Positions 57,989 to 64,000 of a stretch of 64,000 nucleotides of DNA are shown in pieces. The stretch is from Pratylenchus scribneri (Eukaryota; Nematoda; Chromadorea; Rhabditida; Pratylenchidae). The notes below the pieces were generated by a model. It had not been told where the DNA came from and did not search any database. It saw only the letters and a program-made list of their open reading frames with translations. Position 1 is the stretch's first letter; every line of letters begins with the position of its first letter. The stretch is taken from contig JAQSEB010000068.1 in the NCBI GenBank assembly GCA_030063045.1, forward strand, positions 523,560-587,559. The letters run 5' to 3'. Position numbers and translations under genes: made by a program.

Positions 57989-60900
57989 TATTGATTAGCC
58001 ACGAGTGGCGAACTTATATTGATTAGCCACGAGTGGCGAACTTATATTGATTAGCCACGAGTGGCGAACTTATATCGATTAGCCACGAGTGGCTTAATTA
58101 TATCGATTAGTCACGAGTGGCTTAATTATATCGATTAGCCACGAGTGGCTTAATTATATCGATTAGCCACGAGTGGCTTAATTATATAGATTAGCCACGA
58201 GTGGCGAACTTATATTGATTAGCCACGTGTGGCGAACTTATATTGATTAGCCACGAGTGGCGAACTTATATCGATTAGCCACGAGTGGCGAACTTATATC
58301 GATTAGCCACGAGTGGCGAACTTATATCGATTAGCCACGAGTGGCTTAATTATATAGATTAGCCACGAGTGGCGAACTTATATTGATTAGCCACGAGTGG
58401 CGAACTTATATCGATTAGCCACGAGTGGCTTAATTATATAGATTAGCCACGAGTGGCGAACTTATATCGATTAGCCACGAGTGGCGAACTTATATCGATT
58501 AGCCACGAGTGGCTTAATTATATAGATTAGCCACGAGTGGCGAACTTATATTGATTAGCCATGAGTGGCGAACTTATATCGATTAGCCACGAGTGGCTTA
58601 ATTATATCGATTAGCCACGAGTGGCTAACTTATATCGATTAGCCACGAGTGGCGAACTTATATCGATTAGCCACGAGTGGCGAACTTATATCGATTAGCC
58701 ACGAGTGGCGAACTTATATCGATTAGCCACGAGTGGCGAACTTATATCGATTAGCCACTAGTGGCTTAATTATATCGATTAGCCACGAATGGCGAACTTA
58801 TATCGATTAGCCACGAGTGGCGAACTTATATCGATTAGCCACGAGTGGCGAACTTATATCGATTAGCCACGAGTGGCGAACTTATATCGATTAGCCACGA
58901 GTGGCTAACTTATATCGATTAGCCACGAGTGGCGAACTTATATCGATTAGCCACGAGTGGCGAACTTATATCGATTAGCCACTAGTGGCTTAATTATATC
59001 GATTAGCCACGAATGGCGAACTTATATCGATTAGCCACGAGTGGCGAACTTATATCGATTAGCCACGAGTGGCTTAATTATATCGATTAGCCACGAATGG
59101 CGAACTTATATCGATTAGCCACGAGTGGCGAACTTATATCGATTAGCCACGAGTGGCTTAATTATATCGATTAGCCACGAGTGGCTTAATTATATAGATT
59201 AGCCACGAGTGGCGAACTTATATTGATTAGCCACGAGTGGCGAACTTATATTGATTAGCCACGAGTGGCGAACTTATATTGATTAGCCACGAGTGGCGAA
59301 CTTATATTGATTAGCCACGAGTGGCGAACTTATATCGATTAGCCACGAGTGGCGAACTTATATCGATTAGCCACGAGTGGCTTAATTATATAGATTAGCC
59401 ACGAGTGGCGAACTTATATTGATTAGCCATGAGTGGCGAACTTATATCGATTAGCCACGAGTGGCTTAATTATATCGATTAGCCACGAGTGGCTAACTTA
59501 TATCGATTAGCCACGAGTGGCGAACTTATATCGATTAGCCACTAGTGGCTTAATTATATCGATTAGCCACGAATGGCGAACTTATATCGATTAGCCACGA
59601 GTGGCTTAATTATATCGATTAGCCACGAATGGCGAACTTATATCGATTAGCCACGAGTGGCGAACTTATATCGATTAGCCACGAGTGGCTTAATTATATC
59701 GATTAGCCACGAGTGGCTTAATTATATAGATTAGCCACGAGTGGCGAACTTATATTGATTAGCCACGAGTGGCGAACTTATATTGATTAGCCACGAGTGG
59801 CGAACTTATATTGATTAGCCACGAGTGGCGAACTTATATTGATTAGCCACGAGTGGCGAACTTATATCGATTAGCCACGAGTGGCGAACTTATATCGATT
59901 AGCCACGAGTGGCTTAATTATATAGATTAGCCACGAGTGGCGAACTTATATTGATTAGCCATGAGTGGCGAACTTATATCGATTAGCCACGAGTGGCTTA
60001 ATTATATCGATTAGCCACGAGTGGCTAACTTATATCGATTAGCCACGAGTGGCGAACTTATATTGATTAGCCACGAGTGGCGAACTTATATTGATTAGCC
60101 ACGAGTGGCGAACTTATATTGATTAGCCACGAGTGGCGAACTTATATTGATTAGCCACGAGTGGCGAACTTATATTGATTAGCCACGAGTGGCGAACTTA
60201 TATTGATTAGCCACGAGTGGCGAACTTATATTGATTAGCCACGAGTGGCTAACTTATATCGATTAGCCACGAGTGGCGAACTTATATTGATTAGCCACGA
60301 GTGGCGAACTTATATTGATTAGCCACGAGTGGCGAACTTATATTGATTAGCCACGAGTGGCGAACTTATATTGATTAGCCACGAGTGGCGAACTTATATT
60401 GATTAGCCACGAGTGGCGAACTTATATTGATTAGCCACGAGTGGCGAACTTATATTGATTAGCCACGAGTGGCGAACTTATATTGATTAGCCACGAGTGG
60501 CGAACTTATATCGATTAGCCACGAGTGGCGAACTTATATCGATTAGCCACGAGTGGCTTAATTATATAGATTAGCCACGAGTGGCGAACTTATATTGATT
60601 AGCCATGAGTGGCGAACTTATATCGATTAGCCACGAGTGGCTTAATTATATCGATTAGCCACGAGTGGCTAACTTATATCGATTAGCCACGAGTGGCGAA
60701 CTTATATCGATTAGCCACGAGTGGCGAACTTATATCGATTAGCCACGAGTGGCGAACTTATATCGATTAGCCACGAGTGGCGAACTTATATCGATTAGCC
60801 ACTAGTGGCTTAATTATATCGATTAGCCACGAATGGCGAACTTATATCGATTAGCCACGAGTGGCGAACTTATATCGATTAGCCACGAGTGGCGAACTTA

Positions 60901-63218
60901 TATCGATTAGCCACGAGTGGCTAACTTATATCGATTAGCCACGAGTGGCGAACTTATATCGATTAGCCACGAGTGGCGAACTTATATCGATTAGCCACTA
61001 GTGGCTTAATTATATCGATTAGCCACGAATGGCGAACTTATATCGATTAGCCACGAGTGGCGAACTTATATCGATTAGCCACGAGTGGCTTAATTATATC
61101 GATTAGCCACGAATGGCGAACTTATATCGATTAGCCACGAGTGGCGAACTTATATCGATTAGCCACGAGTGGCTTAATTATATCGATTAGCCACGAGTGG
61201 CTTAATTATATAGATTAGCCACGAGTGGCGAACTTATATTGATTAGCCACGAGTGGCGAACTTATATTGATTAGCCACGAGTGGCGAACTTATATTGATT
61301 AGCCACGAGTGGCGAACTTATATTGATTAGCCACGAGTGGCGAACTTATATTGATTAGCCACGAGTGGCGAACTTATATCGATTAGCCACGAGTGGCGAA
61401 TTAGCCACGAGTGGCGAACTTATATTGATTAGCCACGAGTGGCGAACTTATATTGATTAGCCACGAGTGGCGAACTTATATAGATTAGCCACGAGTGGCG
61501 AACTTACATTGATTAGCCACGAGTGGCGAACTTATATCGATTAGCCACGAGTGGCTTAATTATATAGATTAGCCACGAGTGGCGAACTTATATTGATTAG
61601 CCACGAGTGGCGAACTTATATCGATTAGCCACGAGTGGCTTAATTATATAGATTAGCCACGAGTGGCGAACTTATATCGATTAGCTACGAGTGGCGAATT
61701 TATATCGATTAGCCACGAGTGGCTTAATTATATCGATTAGCCACGAGTGGCGAACTTATATCGATTAGCCACGAGTGGCTTAATTATATCGATTAGCCAC
61801 GAATGGCGAACTTATATCGATTAGCCACGAGTGGCGAACTTATATTGATTAGCCACGAGTGGCCAACTTGTATCGATTAGCCACGAGTGGCTTAATTATA
61901 TCGATTAGCCACGAGTGGCTTAATTATATCGATTAGCCACGAGTGGCTTAATTATATCGATTAGCCACGAGTGGCGAACTTACATTGATTAGCTACGAGT
62001 GGCGAACTTATATCGATTAGCCACGAGTGGCGAACTTATATTGATTAGCCACGAGTGGCGAACTTATATTGATTAGCCACGAGTGGCGAACTTACATTGA
62101 TTAGCCACGAGTGGCGAACTTATATCGATTAGCCACGAGTGGCTTAATTATATAGATTAGCCACGAGTGGCGAACTTATATTGATTAGCCACGAGTGGCG
62201 AACTTATATTGATTAGCCACGAGTGGCGAACTTATATCGATTAGCCACGAGTGGCTTAATTATATAGATTAGCCACGAGTGGCTTAATTATATCGATTAG
62301 CCACGAGTGGCGAACTTATATTGATTAGCCACGAGTGGCGAACTTATATCGATTAGCCACGAGTGGCTTAATTATATCGATTAGCCACGAGTGGCTTAAT
62401 TATATAGATTAGCCACGAGTGGCGAACTTATATTGATTAGCCACGAGTGGCGAATTTATATCGATTAGCCACGAGTGGCTTAATTATATAGATTAGCCAC
62501 GAGTGGCGAACTAATATCGATTAGCCACGAGTGGCGAACTTATATCGATTAGCCACGAGTGGCTTAATTATATAGATTAGCCACGAGTGGCGAACTTATA
62601 TTGATTAGCCACGAGTGGCGAACTTATATCGATTAGCCACGAGTGGCTTAATTATATCGATTAGCCACGAGTGGCTAACTTATATCGATTAGCCACGAGT
62701 GGCGAACTTATATCGATTAGCCACGAGTGGCGAACTTATATCGATTAGCCACGAGTGGCTTAATTATATCGATTAGCCACGAGTGGCTTAATTATATCGA
62801 TTAGCCACGAATGGCGAACTTATATCGATTAGCCACGAGTGGCGAACTTATATCGATTAGCCACGAGTGGCTTAATTATATCGATTAGCCACGAATGGCG
62901 AACTTATATCGATTAGCCACGAGTGGCGAACTTATATCGATTAGCCACGAGTGGCTTAATTATATCGATTAGTCACGAGTGGCTTAATTATATCGATTAG
63001 CCACGAGTGGCGAACTTACATTGATTAGCCACGAATGGCGAACTTATATCGATTAGCTACGAGTGGCGAACTTATATCGATTAGCCACGAGTGGCGAACT
63101 TATATTGATTAGCCACGAGTGGCGAACTTATATTGATTAGCCACGAGTGGCGAACTTATATTGATTAGCCACGAGTGGCGAACTTATATCGATTAGCCAC
63201 GAGTGGCGAACTTATATA
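57989..63218. repeat. 28-bp satellite, second block (~187 monomers)
   Basis: Same monomers and variants as the first block, including CACTAGTGG at about 58756, 58979, 59540, 60801 and 60996 and an 18-bp shortened monomer near 61399. A run of about twenty nearly uniform CTTATATTGATT monomers (60045-60500) points to very recent local expansion. Confidence 0.98.
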
Positions 63219-63331
63219 TGTTACGGCCAATAGTGGAAATCGGGCATAACTAGTATTGGCCGATTTTCGGCCATTACTAGTTTTGGCCGGCCATTACTAG
63301 TTATGCCCGATTTCCACTATTGGCCGTAACA
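63219..63331 (+). mobile_element. 113-bp deletion derivative of the integrase transposon
   Basis: Equals 55277-55313 joined to 57913-57988 (37 + 76 = 113 bp). The joint falls at the 15-bp direct repeat CGGGCATAACTAGTA. It keeps both tips and is flanked by the same TATA/TATT and the same satellite variants as the full element. Confidence 0.95.
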
Positions 63332-64000
63332 TATTGATTAGCCACGAGTGGCGAACTTATATTGATTAGCCACGAGTGGCGAACTTATATTGATTAGCCA
63401 CGAGTGGCGAACTTATATCGATTAGCCACGAGTGGCTTAATTATATCGATTAGTCACGAGTGGCTTAATTATATCGATTAGCCACGAGTGGCTTAATTAT
63501 ATCGATTAGCCACGAGTGGCTTAATTATATCGATTAGCCACGAGTGGCGAACTTACATTGATTAGCTACGAGTGGCGAACTTATATCGATTAGCCACGAG
63601 TGGCGAACTTATATTGATTAGCCACGAGTGGCGAACTTATATTGATTAGCCACGAGTGGCGAACTTACATTGATTAGCCACGAGTGGCGAACTTATATCG
63701 ATTAGCCACGAGTGGCTTAATTATATAGATTAGCCACGAGTGGCGAACTTATATTGATTAGCCACGAGTGGCGAACTTATATTGATTAGCCACGAGTGGC
63801 GAACTTATATCGATTAGCCACGAGTGGCTTAATTATATAGATTAGCCACGAGTGGCTTAATTATATCGATTAGCCATGAGTGGCGAACTTATATTGATTA
63901 GCCACGAGTGGCGAACTTATATCGATTAGCCACGAGTGGCTTAATTATATCGATTAGCCACGAGTGGCTTAATTATATAGATTAGCCACGAGTGGCGAAT
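63332..64000. repeat. 28-bp satellite, third block, runs off the window
   Basis: About 24 monomers. The first ~190 bp, including the rare GATTAGTCAC monomer, match the sequence right of the full transposon (57989-58180). Confidence 0.97.

Noticed and set aside
45058..64000. CRISPR-like array of 28-bp repeats
   Set aside because: There are no unique spacers; the units are contiguous satellite monomers in a eukaryotic genome.

Overview
This window is nuclear DNA of a small-genome animal, most likely a nematode. The signs are AT-rich DNA, genes split by GT..AG introns (many only 43-60 bp, others long and filled with repeats), T-rich ...TTTCAG-type acceptors, a phlebovirus-G2-like retroelement envelope, and Helitron and KRBA2-like elements. 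The nematode assignment is inference; no rRNA, SL RNA or mitochondrial marker is present.

Layout. (1) 1-15.5 kb holds two plus-strand host genes that I could reconstruct exon by exon with consistent intron phases. One is a 12-exon, ~834-residue Ser/Thr/Pro/Gln-rich type I membrane protein (3047-10929); the other is a 7-exon, ~304-residue protein of unknown function (12332-15446). Their flanks and introns carry small inverted-repeat elements. (2) 16-19.6 kb is two adjacent tandem arrays: a 23/26-bp minisatellite and a ~125-bp repeat. (3) 20-22.5 kb has a minus-strand two-exon gene, a pair of duplicated exons of identical phase, and a MITE-like inverted repeat. (4) 23-40.8 kb is a tandem array of ~0.9-1.1 kb units full of C-GNA-G mini-hairpins. 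It runs into an inverted repeat whose other arm lies at 38.9-40.2 kb. Between the arms is a 19-exon Helitron Rep-helicase gene (minus strand), truncated at its helicase end and carrying a hAT-like insert in one intron, and also a GC-rich island of unknown origin. (5) 40.9-43.3 kb is an LTR element with matched 244-245-bp LTRs that codes for Gag but no Pol. It sits in or beside an older envelope-gene remnant (to 44.7 kb). (6) 45.06-64.0 kb is a 28-bp satellite with exact higher-order repeats (3,080 bp = 110 monomers). It is interrupted by an apparently intact Ginger/KRBA2-type DNA transposon (55277-57988) and by a 113-bp derivative of it (63219-63331).

How it fits together. The right three quarters of the window is a repeat-dominated, probably heterochromatic block in which elements nest in one another: hAT in Helitron, gag-LTR element by env remnant, Ginger in satellite. 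The sharpest result is that the 113-bp element equals, base for base, the 2,712-bp transposon after deletion between two 15-bp direct repeats. The satellite flanks are the same on both sides, so one insertion was copied by satellite amplification and then collapsed in one copy. The most suggestive structure is in the ~1-kb array: each unit ends in a GC hairpin, an 11-nt spacer and CTAG, the layout of a Helitron 3' end, and one unit has a compensatory base-pair change in that hairpin.
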